Below are positions 1-6,968 of a stretch of 17,264 bases of DNA, one piece after another (position 1 is the first letter of the stretch; the number at the start of each line of letters is the position of its first letter). The position numbers and the translations under genes are program-made. The stretch comes from an uncultured Collinsella sp. Its GTDB lineage: Bacteria; Actinomycetota; Coriobacteriia; Coriobacteriales; Coriobacteriaceae. Under the pieces are notes generated by a model that was not told the DNA's origin, ran no database searches, and saw only the letters and a program-made list of their open reading frames with translations. The stretch is from positions 1 through 17,264 of the forward strand of contig CAAENB010000023.1 of assembly GCA_900757235.1 (NCBI GenBank), given 5' to 3'.

Positions 1-45
1 AGCCTTCCGGGCCCTTTGCAATGCAAACATGCTTGCAAGTACGAC

Positions 46-1506
46 TTAACGCACCTGAGCGACGTAAGCGACGTTGGTCGAGGAGACCTTGTCCTCGAGC
101 TGGACGCTCATGCGGGGATCGCCGGCGGTAGCGACGGTCAAATCGCCAGCCTCGACGTAGCCGAGCTCCTTAGCGGTCTCGATCGCCTTGACGATCGTGC
201 CGTTGACGGTGCCCTGGGTAATCTCGGCCTGATGCGGGATAACGCCCCAGTACATGATCATCTGCTGGACGGCCCACTCGTGGCGGGAGAACGCGCAGAT
301 CGGCATGTTGGGACGGAAGTGCGAGATCAGGCGAGCAGTACGACCGGTGGTCGTCGGCACGGTGATGCACTTGGCGCCAACGGTGGTGGCCATGTTCACA
401 GCGGACATACCCACAACGTTGTTGACAACGCGGGTGCCGTGAGCATCGGCCGGAACCTCGAGCGGAGCGTGGGCCGGGAGGTACTTCTCGGTCTCGAGAG
501 CAATGCTGGCCTGCATCTTGACGGCCTCGACCGGGTACTTACCGGCAGCGGACTCGCCAGAGAGCATGACGGCGTCGGTGCCGTCGTAGATGGCGTTAGC
601 AACGTCGGCAACCTCGGCGCGCGTCGGGCGCGGGTTCTGCTGCATGGAGTCGAGCATCTGCGTAGCGGTGATGACGGGCTTGTAGGCCGCGTTGCACTTG
701 GCGATGATCTCCTTCTGGATGTGGGGAACGAGCTCGGGCTTGATCTCGATGCCCAGGTCGCCACGGGCGACCATGATGCCGTCGGAAGCCTCGAGGATCT
801 CGTCAAAGTTCTCGACGCCCAGGGCGCACTCGATCTTCGGGAAGATCGTCACGTGCTCGCCGCCGTTCTCGCGGCAAAGCTTGCGGATGCCACGGACGGA
901 CTCGCCGTCACGGATGAAGGAAGCGGCGATGTAGTCGATGTTCTCGGTCAGGCCAAAGAGGATGTCCTGACGATCGCGCTCGGTGATGGCGGGCAGCGAG
1001 ATGTTGACGTTGGGCATGTTGACGCCCTTGCGCTCGCCGATCAGGCCGTCATTCTTGACGACGCAGGTCATGTCCTGGCCGTCGACGGACTCGACCTCGA
1101 GGGCAACCAGGCCGTCATCGATCAGGATGAGGGAGCCCTTCTCGACCTCGGAGGGCAGAGCCAGGTAGTCGAGGGAGATGTGCTCAGCGGTGCCGTGGAA
1201 ATCCTCGGACGTGGGCTGAGCGGTGACGACGATCTTATCGCCGGTCTTGACGGCAACCTTCTTGCCGTCGACCAGAAGGCCGGTGCGGACCTCGGGGCCC
1301 TTGGTGTCGAGCAGGATGCCGACAGGCAGACCGAGCTCCTTGGAAATACGGCGGACGCGCTCGATGCGACCGTGGTGCTCGTCGTAGGAGCCGTGCGAGA
1401 AGTTAAAACGGGCGACGTTCATGCCCGCCTTGATCATCTCGCGGATGGTCTCGTCGCTATCGCAGGCGGGACCCATGGTGCATACAATCTTAGTGCGCTT
1501 GTACAT
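46..1506 (-). CDS. pyk: Pyruvate kinase
   Basis: Converts phosphoenolpyruvate and ADP to pyruvate and ATP, the last step of glycolysis, in the cytoplasm. The 486-residue protein shows the N-terminal KIVCTMGPAC (7-16), NFSHG (35-39), LDTKGPEVRTG (66-76), the active-site block IFPKIECALG (221-230, catalytic Lys224 and Glu226), MVARGDLGIEI (245-255), TATQMLDSM (280-288) and RPTRAEVADVANA (293-305). Length is normal for a bacterial enzyme with A, B and C domains, and there is no extra C-terminal PEP-utiliser domain. Glu72 in TKGPE is the residue that in this family goes with K+ dependence (Lys in K+-independent enzymes); that is inference from family knowledge. The ATG at 1506 is preceded on the minus strand by GGAGGT, 4 nt away. 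It is transcribed alone, divergently from the ATPase gene. Confidence 0.98.
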   Translation of the reverse strand: MYKRTKIVCTMGPACDSDETIREMIKAGMNVARFNFSHGSYDEHHGRIERVRRISKELGLPVGILLDTKGPEVRTGLLVDGKKVAVKTGDKIVVTAQPTSEDFHGTAEHISLDYLALPSEVEKGSLILIDDGLVALEVESVDGQDMTCVVKNDGLIGERKGVNMPNVNISLPAITERDRQDILFGLTENIDYIAASFIRDGESVRGIRKLCRENGGEHVTIFPKIECALGVENFDEILEASDGIMVARGDLGIEIKPELVPHIQKEIIAKCNAAYKPVITATQMLDSMQQNPRPTRAEVADVANAIYDGTDAVMLSGESAAGKYPVEAVKMQASIALETEKYLPAHAPLEVPADAHGTRVVNNVVGMSAVNMATTVGAKCITVPTTTGRTARLISHFRPNMPICAFSRHEWAVQQMIMYWGVIPHQAEITQGTVNGTIVKAIETAKELGYVEAGDLTVATAGDPRMSVQLEDKVSSTNVAYVAQVR

Positions 1507-1569
1507 TCAGACCTCCATCTGACATCGTCTTGCGCTGATAGATAAACCATAAGAAATAAAACCGAGATG

Positions 1570-1575
1570 ATTATA
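1570..1575 (-). promoter_or_regulatory. -10 element of pyk promoter
   Basis: On the minus strand this reads TATAAT, a perfect -10 hexamer, about 64 bp upstream of the pyk ATG. No good -35 hexamer is visible at the usual distance. The surrounding DNA is clearly more AT-rich than the genes on either side, which suits a promoter region. Confidence 0.5.
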
Positions 1576-1800
1576 ACGAAATGCCGACCGAATACCCCAA
1601 AAAATCGACCGTATGCCGAAATGGAAGTTCATTTTTTGCGGGAAAAACGGTATATGGAAAATCTTTACCAACCACTCCAACCGCTGCTATCTGGGCGATA
1701 TGTCAGTTTGGCGATGTGCCGAAGAAAAAACGTTTTACCAATGTTGAGCATCACACGGTCTGCACCGTTGCGTGCGGACCATATTTCCAAACCGATTGTT
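1576..1800. other. AT-rich spacer between divergent genes
   Basis: No convincing gene. The two short open frames here (1567-1869 and 1581-1808, plus strand) have no recognisable domain, no good ribosome site and cover non-coding-looking, A-run-rich DNA. The only structure I see is an imperfect hairpin, GGTCTGCA (1757-1764) with TGCGGACC (1773-1780), 8 bp including one T-G pair. The region may hold operators for either neighbour. Confidence 0.4.
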
Positions 1801-1830
1801 TTGGCTAGACGCGTCGCTTTGGGGTACCAT
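1801..1830 (+). promoter_or_regulatory. Probable promoter of the Ca2+-ATPase gene
   Basis: TTGGCT (1801-1806) and TACCAT (1825-1830) separated by 18 bp match the sigma-70-type consensus at 4/6 each. Transcription would start near 1837, giving a leader of about 110 nt that begins exactly where the first leader hairpin begins (1840). That agreement is the main reason to prefer this site. Confidence 0.45.
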
Positions 1831-1837
1831 AGCTCCA

Positions 1838-1948
1838 CTATCAACTGCCGCTCAGCACGGCAGCCTTGATGAGCCCTTGCCCTTCTCCTGGGAATTATGA
1901 TCGGGCATCAATCTGCTGAGTGGCCCGAATCCCAGGAGGGGACTCTAT
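1838..1948 (+). promoter_or_regulatory. Structured 5' leader, possible riboswitch-like element
   Basis: Hairpin 1: 1840-1850 pairs with 1858-1870 (11 bp, two-base bulge at 1864-1865), closing a 7-nt loop CTCAGCA (1851-1857). Hairpin 2: CTCCTGGGA (1885-1893) pairs perfectly with TCCCAGGAG (1930-1938), and TCGGGC (1901-1906) with GCCCGA (1923-1928); its 16-nt loop contains TGCTGAG (1914-1920), the exact complement of the whole loop of hairpin 1. The 3' arm of hairpin 2 contains the AGGAG of the ribosome binding site of the ATPase gene. The pairings are read directly from the sequence. That they control translation is inference. I do not recognise the yybP-ykoY (Mn2+) or M-box (Mg2+) riboswitch consensus here. 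Confidence 0.6.
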
Positions 1949-4630
1949 ATGCAAAAGGAATACCTGTCCGCCGCGGCGGAGGTGCTCAGCGACCAAGGTG
2001 TCGATGAGAACCTCGGCCTGAGCAACGACGAGGCGTCTTCGCGCCTTGCCAAGACAGGCCCTAACAAGCTCGAGGAAGCCGAGAAGACGCCGCTGTGGAA
2101 GCGTTTCTTTGAGCAGATGGCCGACCCCATGGTCATCATGCTGATCGTTGCCGCCGTCATCAGTGCGCTCACGGGCATGGTCAAGGGCGAGCCCGACTTT
2201 GCCGATGTTGCCATCATCATGTTCGTCGTTATCGTCAACTCGGTGCTGGGCGTGGTCCAGGAAGCCAAGAGCGAGGAGGCCCTCGAGGCCCTGCAGGAGA
2301 TGAGTGCGGCGCAGTCCAAGGTGCTGCGCGACGGCAAGCTCGTGCACCTGCCGAGCGCCGAGCTCGTGCCCGGCGACGTGATCATGCTCGAGGCGGGCGA
2401 CTCCGTCCCGGCCGACTGCCGCGTGCTCGAGAGCGCCACGATGAAGATCGAAGAGGCCGCGCTCACCGGCGAGTCCGTGCCCGTAGAGAAGCACGCCAAC
2501 GTGATCGAGCTTGCCGCGGGCACCGATGACGTGCCGCTCGGCGACCGCAAGAACATGTGCTACATGGGTTCCACCGTGGTATACGGCCGTGGCCGCGCCG
2601 TCGTGGTCGGCACCGGCATGAACACCGAGATGGGTAAGATCGCCGGCGCCCTGGCCGAGGCCAAGGAGGAGCTCACGCCGTTGCAGGTGAAGCTCGCCGA
2701 GCTCAGCCGCATCCTTACCATTATGGTTATCGTCATCTGCGTCGTCATCTTTGGCGTTGATATCATCCGCCACGGCGTGGGCAACGTTCTTACCGACCCG
2801 ACCGCCCTGCTCGATACCTTTATGGTCGCCGTCTCGCTCGCCGTCGCTGCCATCCCCGAGGGCCTGGTCGCCGTCGTGACCATCGTGCTATCGCTTGGCG
2901 TGACCAAGATGGCTAAGCGCCAGGCAATCATCCGCAAGCTCTCTGCCGTCGAGACTCTCGGCTGCACGCAGACCATCTGCTCCGACAAGACCGGTACCCT
3001 TACCCAAAACAAGATGACCGTCGTCAAGCACGAGCTCGCTGCGCCCAAGGAGAAGTTCCTGGCCGGCATGGCGCTGTGCTCCGATGCTCAGTGGGACGAG
3101 GAGCTGGGCGAGGCCGTGGGCGAGCCGACTGAGTGCGCGCTCGTCAACGACGCCGGCAAGGCGGGCCTCACTGGCCTGACTGCCGAGCATCCGCGCGTGG
3201 GCGAGGCCCCGTTTGACTCGGGCCGCAAGATGATGTCCGTGGTCGTCGAGACCCTGGATGGCGAGTACGAGCAGTACACCAAGGGTGCGCCCGACGTGGT
3301 GATCGGCCTGTGCACCCATATCTACGAGGGCGATAAGGTCGTCCCCCTGACCGAGGAGCGCCGCGCCGAGCTCGTGGCGGCCAACAAGGCCATGGCCGAC
3401 GAGGCCCTGCGCGTACTGGCGCTGGCAAGCCGCACCTACACCGAGGTTCCCGACGACTGCAGCCCCGCTGCGCTCGAGCATGACCTGGTCTTCTGTGGCC
3501 TGTCCGGCATGATCGACCCGGTCCGTCCCGAGGTGGCCGACGCTATCCACGAGGCGCACGACGCCGGTATCCGCACCGTCATGATCACGGGCGACCACAT
3601 CGACACCGCCGTGGCCATCGCCAAGCAGCTGGGCATCGTCGCCGATCGCAGCCAGGCCATCACCGGTGCCGACCTCGATCGCATGAGCGACGAGGAACTC
3701 GACGCGCACATCGAGGACTACGGCGTGTACGCCCGCGTCCAGCCCGAGCACAAGACACGCATCGTCGAGGCTTGGAAGTCGCGCGACCAGATCGTGGCCA
3801 TGACGGGCGATGGCGTCAACGACGCCCCGTCCATCAAGCGCGCCGACATTGGCGTTGGTATGGGCATCACCGGTACCGACGTCACCAAGAACGTCGCCGA
3901 CATGGTACTTGCCGATGACAACTTCGCTACCATCATCGGCGCCTGCGAAGAGGGTCGTCGCATCTACGACAACATCCGCAAGGTCATCCAGTTCCTGCTT
4001 TCGGCCAACCTTGCCGAGGTGTTCTCGGTGTTTATCGCCACGCTCATCGGCTTTACCATCTTCCAGCCGGTGCAGCTGCTGTGGGTGAACCTGGTCACCG
4101 ACTGCTTCCCCGCGCTTGCGCTGGGCATGGAGGATGCCGAGGGCGACATCATGAAGCGCAAGCCGCGCAACGCCAAGGACGGTGTCTTTGCCGGACATAT
4201 GGGTCTGGACTGCGTGGTCCAGGGCCTAATCATCACCGCGCTGGTGCTGGCGAGCTTCTTTGTGGGCGTGTACTTTGACATGGGCTACATCCACATCGCC
4301 GATATGATCGCCGGCAATGCCGACGAGGAAGGCGTGATGATGGCGTTCATCACGCTCAACATGGTCGAGATTTTCCACTGCTTCAATATGCGCAGCCGTC
4401 GTGCGTCGCTGTTCACCATGAAGAAGCAGAACAAGTGGCTGTGGGCTTCCGCCGCGCTGGCGCTGGTGCTGACGGTGATCGTAACCGTGCAGCCGACGCT
4501 TGCCGAGATGTTCTTTGGCCCCGTGACGCTTGAGCTCAAGGGCGTTGTCGCTGCCCTGGGCCTGGCCTTCCTGATCATCCCGCTGATGGAGATCTACAAG
4601 GCGATCATGCGCGCGGTCGAGAAGGAGTAG
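1949..4630 (+). CDS. P-type Ca2+-transporting ATPase (SERCA-like, P2A)
   Basis: A membrane pump that uses ATP to export cations, most likely Ca2+, from the cytoplasm. The 893 residues contain the actuator-domain TGES (173-176), PEGL in M4 (303-306), phosphorylation site DKTGTLT (346-352, Asp346), nucleotide-binding KGAP (445-448), DPVRPE (523-528), MITGD (545-549) and TGDGVNDAP (619-627). The Ca2+-liganding residues of SERCA have equivalents: Glu304 in M4, Asn687 and Glu690 in M5 (SANLAE), Asn714 and Asp718 in M6 (WVNLVTD) and Glu807 in M8 (NMVEIF), so both Ca2+ sites may be present. After the M4 PEGL there is Val where SERCA has Pro. AGGAGGGG (1934-1941) lies 7 nt before the ATG. Mn2+ cannot be excluded as a substrate. 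Transcribed alone; its leader is unusually structured. Confidence 0.96.
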   Translation: MQKEYLSAAAEVLSDQGVDENLGLSNDEASSRLAKTGPNKLEEAEKTPLWKRFFEQMADPMVIMLIVAAVISALTGMVKGEPDFADVAIIMFVVIVNSVLGVVQEAKSEEALEALQEMSAAQSKVLRDGKLVHLPSAELVPGDVIMLEAGDSVPADCRVLESATMKIEEAALTGESVPVEKHANVIELAAGTDDVPLGDRKNMCYMGSTVVYGRGRAVVVGTGMNTEMGKIAGALAEAKEELTPLQVKLAELSRILTIMVIVICVVIFGVDIIRHGVGNVLTDPTALLDTFMVAVSLAVAAIPEGLVAVVTIVLSLGVTKMAKRQAIIRKLSAVETLGCTQTICSDKTGTLTQNKMTVVKHELAAPKEKFLAGMALCSDAQWDEELGEAVGEPTECALVNDAGKAGLTGLTAEHPRVGEAPFDSGRKMMSVVVETLDGEYEQYTKGAPDVVIGLCTHIYEGDKVVPLTEERRAELVAANKAMADEALRVLALASRTYTEVPDDCSPAALEHDLVFCGLSGMIDPVRPEVADAIHEAHDAGIRTVMITGDHIDTAVAIAKQLGIVADRSQAITGADLDRMSDEELDAHIEDYGVYARVQPEHKTRIVEAWKSRDQIVAMTGDGVNDAPSIKRADIGVGMGITGTDVTKNVADMVLADDNFATIIGACEEGRRIYDNIRKVIQFLLSANLAEVFSVFIATLIGFTIFQPVQLLWVNLVTDCFPALALGMEDAEGDIMKRKPRNAKDGVFAGHMGLDCVVQGLIITALVLASFFVGVYFDMGYIHIADMIAGNADEEGVMMAFITLNMVEIFHCFNMRSRRASLFTMKKQNKWLWASAALALVLTVIVTVQPTLAEMFFGPVTLELKGVVAALGLAFLIIPLMEIYKAIMRAVEKE

Positions 4631-4641
4631 CACACTCGTCC

Positions 4642-4729
4642 GGGCCCGCCCCACGCCCTTTCTCCCTCACTGGTCCTCGCGCTTCGCGCTGTGGGATCGT
4701 TCGGGAGAAAGGGCTTCCGGGGCGGGCCC
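4642..4729. repeat. Long imperfect inverted repeat (large hairpin)
   Basis: GGGCCCGCCCC (4642-4652) pairs with GGGGCGGGCCC (4719-4729), and GCCCTTTCTCCC (4655-4666) pairs with GGGAGAAAGGGC (4703-4714), 23 bp in all with a small internal loop. Inside is a further small hairpin GCGC-TTC-GCGC (4679-4689). No T-run follows on either strand, so it is not a standard terminator. It could stabilise the 3' end of the ATPase mRNA or be an interspersed palindromic repeat. Confidence 0.75.
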
Positions 4730-4789
4730 TGCGGTATCCTTGCTGGCTTTTCTCCCGCGCGGATGATAAAGGGCTGAGGGAAAGTTTGT

Positions 4790-4823
4790 GAGCTGGTCGG
4801 GCTTTGCCCGGCCAGCTCTTTTT
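4790..4823 (+). terminator. Rho-independent terminator after the ATPase gene
   Basis: A 13-bp stem (4790-4802 with 4806-4818, one T-G pair) closes a TTT loop and is followed by TTTTT (4819-4823). It would end the ATPase transcript about 190 nt after the stop codon. Its presence argues against starting rsgA at the GTG at 4788. Confidence 0.85.
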
Positions 4824-4833
4824 GATTTAAAAT
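4804..4833 (+). promoter_or_regulatory. Probable rsgA promoter
   Basis: TTGCCC (4804-4809, 4/6) and TAAAAT (4828-4833, 5/6) are 18 bp apart. The -35 box falls in the loop and 3' arm of the preceding terminator, so terminator and promoter share DNA. Start of transcription would be near 4840, about 30 nt before the chosen GTG. Confidence 0.4.
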
Positions 4834-4871
4834 ACCTGCTCAGTTGTGATTTATGGTGCTGGGAGGCGCTT

Positions 4872-6056
4872 GTGGGCAAGGCTAAGGCTAAGGCGAAGAA
4901 AAAGACGACGGGGGCGCGGGCTAAGCGCGATCGTCGTCGGAAGCTTGCGACCGAAGCTCCCGCGTCTGCCGAGGAACTGCTGGCAAGCGTGCCGGGACTC
5001 GACGCGCTGCGGGACGTTCCGGCGTTTGATGACCTGCCGGTCGATGAAGCCCAGCAGGCTGCCTTTGATGATTTCTGCGCGCATGTCGAGGAGCCCGAGC
5101 AGATGCAGCTTGGCGCCGTGGTGCGCTTGGATCGCGGGTTTCCACTGGTGGCGACTGCCGACGATACCTTCCGCGCCGAGCATGCCGTGGGATTTGCCAA
5201 GTCGCGCGGTGGGGACGAGGTCCTGCTGCCTGCCGTGGGCGATCGTGTGGCGGTGCGCCGCGCTCCCGGGCACGATATGGGCGTGATTGAATGCGTACTG
5301 CCGCGCCGTACGAGCTTTGAGCGTTGGCGCGGCCGTGCCCGCGGTGAGCGCCAGGTGCTCTGCTCCAACGTGGATAGCGTGCTAATCGTGCAGGCACTCG
5401 GTGCCGGCGAGGTGCTGCTCGACCGCGTGGCGCGCTCGCTGGTGTTGGCGCTCGACTGCGATGCCGAACCGGTGGTGGTACTCACCAAAGCTGACCGCTG
5501 CGATGCCGGGGAGCTCGAGCGCGATCTGGATCGCGTGCGCCGCCTGGTGGGTCCGGACGTGCGCGTGATCGTGACGTCCTCTGCCGAGGGCCGCGGCCTG
5601 GACGAGGTCCGTGCTTGCGTGCCTGTCGGGAGCTGCGCCATGATTCTGGGCGAGTCGGGTGCCGGCAAGTCGACGCTGCTCAATGCACTGCTGGGCCACG
5701 ATACGTTGGCGACCGGCGGTGTGCGCGAACGCGACGACCAGGGCCGTCACACTACCGTCGCGCGCGTGATGGTGGCGCTGCCGGGCGACGCCGGCGTGAT
5801 CGCCGATGCCCCGGGTCTGCGCAGCCTACCGCTCGTGGGTCACGAGCGGGGGCTGGCCCGCGCCTTCCCCGAGATTGTCGAGGCATCGCGCGCGTGCCGG
5901 TTTGGCGATTGCACGCATACCCATGAGCCGGGTTGCGCCGTTCGCGAGGCCGAGGACGCCGGGCAGATTGACAGCCTGCGTCTGGAAACGTTCCAAAACC
6001 TGGCGTCATCCATGCGCGTGAGCGCTCAAATGCTCGATCCAGATGTCCATCTGTAA
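4872..6056 (+). CDS. rsgA: Ribosome small subunit-dependent GTPase RsgA
   Basis: Assists late maturation of the 30S ribosomal subunit and hydrolyses GTP when bound to it. The 394-residue protein has an OB-fold region (about 77-147), then a circularly permuted GTPase: TKAD (G4, 205-208), SSAEG (G5, 236-240), GESGAGKST (P-loop, 260-268), DAPG (G3, 312-315). It ends with the zinc knuckle of the family, Cys342, Cys347, His349 and Cys355 in CRFGDCTHTHEPGC. I chose the GTG at 4872 because GGGAGG (4861-4866) sits 5 nt before it and the encoded start (GKAKAKAKKK) is the expected basic tail. The longer frame from 4788 would translate through a terminator hairpin. G3 reads DAPG where the family usually has DTPG. 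Monocistronic between two terminators. Confidence 0.96.
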   Translation: MGKAKAKAKKKTTGARAKRDRRRKLATEAPASAEELLASVPGLDALRDVPAFDDLPVDEAQQAAFDDFCAHVEEPEQMQLGAVVRLDRGFPLVATADDTFRAEHAVGFAKSRGGDEVLLPAVGDRVAVRRAPGHDMGVIECVLPRRTSFERWRGRARGERQVLCSNVDSVLIVQALGAGEVLLDRVARSLVLALDCDAEPVVVLTKADRCDAGELERDLDRVRRLVGPDVRVIVTSSAEGRGLDEVRACVPVGSCAMILGESGAGKSTLLNALLGHDTLATGGVRERDDQGRHTTVARVMVALPGDAGVIADAPGLRSLPLVGHERGLARAFPEIVEASRACRFGDCTHTHEPGCAVREAEDAGQIDSLRLETFQNLASSMRVSAQMLDPDVHL

Positions 6057-6074
6057 TTGATTTTTCCTATGACA

Positions 6075-6108
6075 GCCGTCTCCCAACTGTTCGGGAGACG
6101 GCTTTTTT
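6075..6108 (+). terminator. Rho-independent terminator after rsgA
   Basis: GCCGTCTCCC (6075-6084) pairs perfectly with GGGAGACGGC (6093-6102) around an 8-nt loop, followed by six T (6103-6108). It lies 19 nt after the rsgA stop and separates it from the Tad operon. Confidence 0.95.
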
Positions 6109-6137
6109 GCTGCGGAAAAGCCTCGAAACATGCAGTT

Positions 6138-6222
6138 TGCTGACGTGCTGACCAAAACCTTGCCACGAGCTTGACGGGCAGGTCAGCTTTTGGTCAGCGA
6201 TTGGTTTGACATCGAAAACCAA
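6138..6222. promoter_or_regulatory. Repeat-rich control region of the Tad operon
   Basis: Four copies of GCTGAC or its complement lie within 60 bp: 6139-6144, 6147-6152, 6182-6187 and 6193-6198. The inner ones form a perfect 11-bp inverted repeat, GCTGACCAAAA (6147-6157) with TTTTGGTCAGC (6188-6198). Just downstream is a second inverted repeat, TTGGTTT (6201-6207) with AAACCAA (6216-6222), which contains a perfect -35 hexamer TTGACA (6206-6211). No fair -10 hexamer is seen 16-18 bp beyond it, so the promoter may need an activator. That these are protein-binding sites is inference. Confidence 0.5.
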
Positions 6223-6308
6223 GATCGCGATTGCGCCGCTTTGCGCTCTGACCGCCCAGACAATGGTGGTACGGGCATTCGCCCGGCACTGCCATGAGAG
6301 GAGCGGCC

Positions 6309-6968
6309 GTGAACAAGAGCAAGCGCATCGCCATCAGTCTGGTCGCGGGCGTGCTCGCTGCGCTGCTCTGCATGGCTTACGGCTCGTCGATCCGCTCACG
6401 AGCCGAACAGGTCCAGGCTGAGACCTTGGCCAAGTACGGTGGCGATCGCGTCGAGGTATGCGTCGCGGCGCGCGATATCGATGTGGGCGAGACCCTCGAT
6501 GAGACCAATGTCATAACCCAGGAATGGCTGACGAGCCTGCTGCCGCGTGACGCGGCGACCGAGCTGCGCCAGGTGCGCGGCGACGTGACGACTTCGCGTA
6601 TTCCCAAAAACGCCGTGATCTGCAATGTCTACACCAAGGCCGAGAGCCACAAGCTCGAGGTGCCTAAGGGCAAGGTCGCCGTTTCGGTGGCGGTCGATGC
6701 CGAGCACTCGGTCGGCGGTGCTGCGGGCGTGGGCAGCTACGTGGATGTGTATGTGCAAAAAGACGGCGTGACCGATCGGCTGTGCGGCGCGTACGTGATC
6801 GATACCAGCGAGGATTCCGGTGCCACGCGCGAGGGCAAGATCGAATGGGTGACGCTGGCGGCTGACCCCGAAGACGTCAAGGAACTGCTGGGAGCCTCGG
6901 GCAAGGGAACGGTCAGCTTGACGATTCCCGCCACGGCGCGCGGCAAAAAGAGCGGAGGCGACGAGTGA
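6309..6968 (+). CDS. cpaB: CpaB/RcpC-like SAF-domain pilus assembly protein
   Basis: First gene of the Tad operon. The 219-residue protein has a short basic N-terminus and one membrane segment (about 7-25), then an SAF-like domain (about 48-110; VEVCVAARDIDVGETLDETN) and an RcpC-like domain (about 118-208; VPKGKVAVSVAVDAEHSVGG). CpaB-family proteins are periplasmic or extracytoplasmic parts of Tad machines; with no outer membrane its role here is probably at the cell wall face. I chose the GTG at 6309 because GAGGAG (6298-6303) is 5 nt upstream, while the upstream in-frame ATG at 6294 overlaps that ribosome site. Its stop shares one base with the next start (TGATG). Confidence 0.88.
   Translation: MNKSKRIAISLVAGVLAALLCMAYGSSIRSRAEQVQAETLAKYGGDRVEVCVAARDIDVGETLDETNVITQEWLTSLLPRDAATELRQVRGDVTTSRIPKNAVICNVYTKAESHKLEVPKGKVAVSVAVDAEHSVGGAAGVGSYVDVYVQKDGVTDRLCGAYVIDTSEDSGATREGKIEWVTLAADPEDVKELLGASGKGTVSLTIPATARGKKSGGDE

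Noticed and set aside
16..1545. A 509-codon open frame antisense to pyk
   Set aside because: The minus-strand frame is a complete pyruvate kinase with all motifs; the antisense frame is Asp/Leu/Val-rich shadow coding typical of high-GC genes and has no domain.
1567..1869. Two short plus-strand frames between pyk and the ATPase gene
   Set aside because: They overlap promoter-like DNA, carry no domain and one runs into the leader hairpin 1; nothing supports translation.
2888..4198. A 436-codon frame antisense to the ATPase
   Set aside because: Same shadow effect opposite a fully conserved P-type ATPase; no ribosome site or recognisable family.
4642..4729. Large palindrome as the ATPase terminator
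   Set aside because: No T-run on either strand; the proper terminator is at 4790-4823.
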